This document shows, in pieces, positions 5,376 through 5,726 of a stretch of 5,726 nt of DNA. The notes under the pieces were generated by a model that was not told where the DNA came from, did no database searches, and was given only the letters and a program-made list of their open reading frames with translations. Source of the DNA: Acidobacteriota bacterium (GTDB taxonomy: Bacteria; Acidobacteriota; Blastocatellia; Pyrinomonadales; Pyrinomonadaceae); the NCBI GenBank assembly GCA_020853255.1, contig JADYZI010000140.1, forward strand, positions 1-5,726. The letters are read 5' to 3'. Made by a program: the position numbers and the translations under genes. Position 1 is the stretch's first letter. Every line of letters begins with the position of its first letter.

Positions 5376-5381
5376 CTCCTT
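5376..5381 (-). promoter_or_regulatory. Ribosome binding site for the leader ORF
   Basis: The minus strand reads AGAAGGAG, a strong Shine-Dalgarno match. It fits the ATG at 5366 (nine-base spacing) and not the ATG at 5355 or 5307. An ATG one base after it (5374) stops at once at TAA. Confidence 0.65.
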
Positions 5382-5419
5382 CTATTTAGCACTTTTGCGG
5401 AAACTCAATGCAAATACGT

Positions 5420-5425
5420 TAGAAT
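5420..5425 (+). promoter_or_regulatory. Extended -10 element for a leaderless NTF2-like mRNA
   Basis: TAGAAT matches five of six -10 bases and ends six bases before the ATG at 5432, so transcription would begin at or next to the start codon. No Shine-Dalgarno sequence is present. A -35 match is poor (TTGCGG at 5395-5400, 19-base spacing). The geometry is the usual one for leaderless transcripts. Confidence 0.4.
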
Positions 5426-5431
5426 AATGCT

Positions 5432-5726
5432 ATGAGAAAAGCGGGGATCATACTATTCGCTATTTTCCTTTGCAGTGCGGCTTATGCCCAGTCGCTGATT
5501 GAACCGGTCTATGAAACGCAGCGGGCCTTTGAACGGGTGCTGGCGGATCGTGGCGCCAGATCGGCGTTTACCGAATTCCTTTCGGACGATGCCGTAATAT
5601 TTCGTCCTGAGGCCGTGAACGGGCGGGACTTTTTGCGGTCCGCCGACAGCCTGCCCGACGGTACGGTGAACCGGACAGTTCATTTTGCGGATGTTTCGAA
5701 CAATGGGCTTCTTGCTTACACGCTTG
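5432..5726 (+). CDS. Exported NTF2-like (DUF4440/SnoaL-type) protein, N-terminal part
   Basis: The frame is open to the right edge and gives 98 residues. A signal peptide (1-19, cut at AYA|Q) is followed by the start of an NTF2-like cone fold: the first helix carries ETQRAFERVLADRGARSAF (28-46), then EFLSDDAVIFRPEAVNGRDF (48-67), the pattern common in exported DUF4440-type proteins of acidobacteria and relatives. ADVSNNGLLAYT (86-97) matches the next strand, where such proteins usually continue with GPW-type residues. Some family members are enzymes (cyclases, isomerases) but most are uncharacterised ligand-binding folds, and no catalytic residue can be assigned here. It is divergent from the 91-residue gene with 65 bases between the NTF2-like and leader ORF starts. 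The start is supported by the signal peptide and the -10 element. Confidence 0.85.
   Translation, partial: MRKAGIILFAIFLCSAAYAQSLIEPVYETQRAFERVLADRGARSAFTEFLSDDAVIFRPEAVNGRDFLRSADSLPDGTVNRTVHFADVSNNGLLAYTL

Overview
The window looks like chromosomal DNA of moderate GC content from an Acidobacteriota-type bacterium, possibly a Blastocatellia/Pyrinomonadaceae relative. The reasons are a VWFA-related protein of the kind typical of acidobacteria, several small exported proteins, and gene gaps carrying degenerate repeats. The taxonomy is an inference from gene content; no rRNA or tRNA gene is visible.

Layout. (1) 1-772, minus strand: the N-terminal 257 residues of a B12-binding-type radical SAM protein, cut by the left edge. 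(2) 773-1020: gap with a repeat copy and a weak promoter. (3) 1021-2280, minus: exported VWFA-related protein with a degenerate metal site. (4) 2281-2511: gap with a good sigma70-like promoter, two alternative hairpins and a repeat copy. (5) 2512-3288, minus: exported protein with an N-terminal small beta-barrel-like segment and a C-terminal LecA (PA-IL)-like lectin domain. (6) 3289-3762: 474-base divergent gap with two inverted repeat copies and several hairpins. (7) 3763-4545, plus: exported protein with two META (HslJ-like) domains. (8) 4546-4829: no convincing gene. (9) 4830-5039, plus: possible small, very basic protein, overlapping by 8 bases the end of (10) 5032-5307, minus, a 91-residue unknown protein preceded by an overlapping 19-codon leader ORF (5307-5366). 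(11) 5432-5726, plus: exported NTF2-like (DUF4440/SnoaL-type) protein cut by the right edge, probably read from a leaderless transcript.

How the genes relate. Four of the seven clear genes encode proteins with Sec signal peptides and small binding or adhesion-type domains (VWFA, LecA-like, META, NTF2-like). The long gaps and changes of strand suggest mostly separate transcription units, so a shared envelope role is only a guess. No defence, CRISPR, phage or transposase gene is visible. The least ordinary signals are the four-copy intergenic repeat with its head-to-head pair, the leader ORF with TAATG coupling, and the LecA-like domain on a different N-terminal module.
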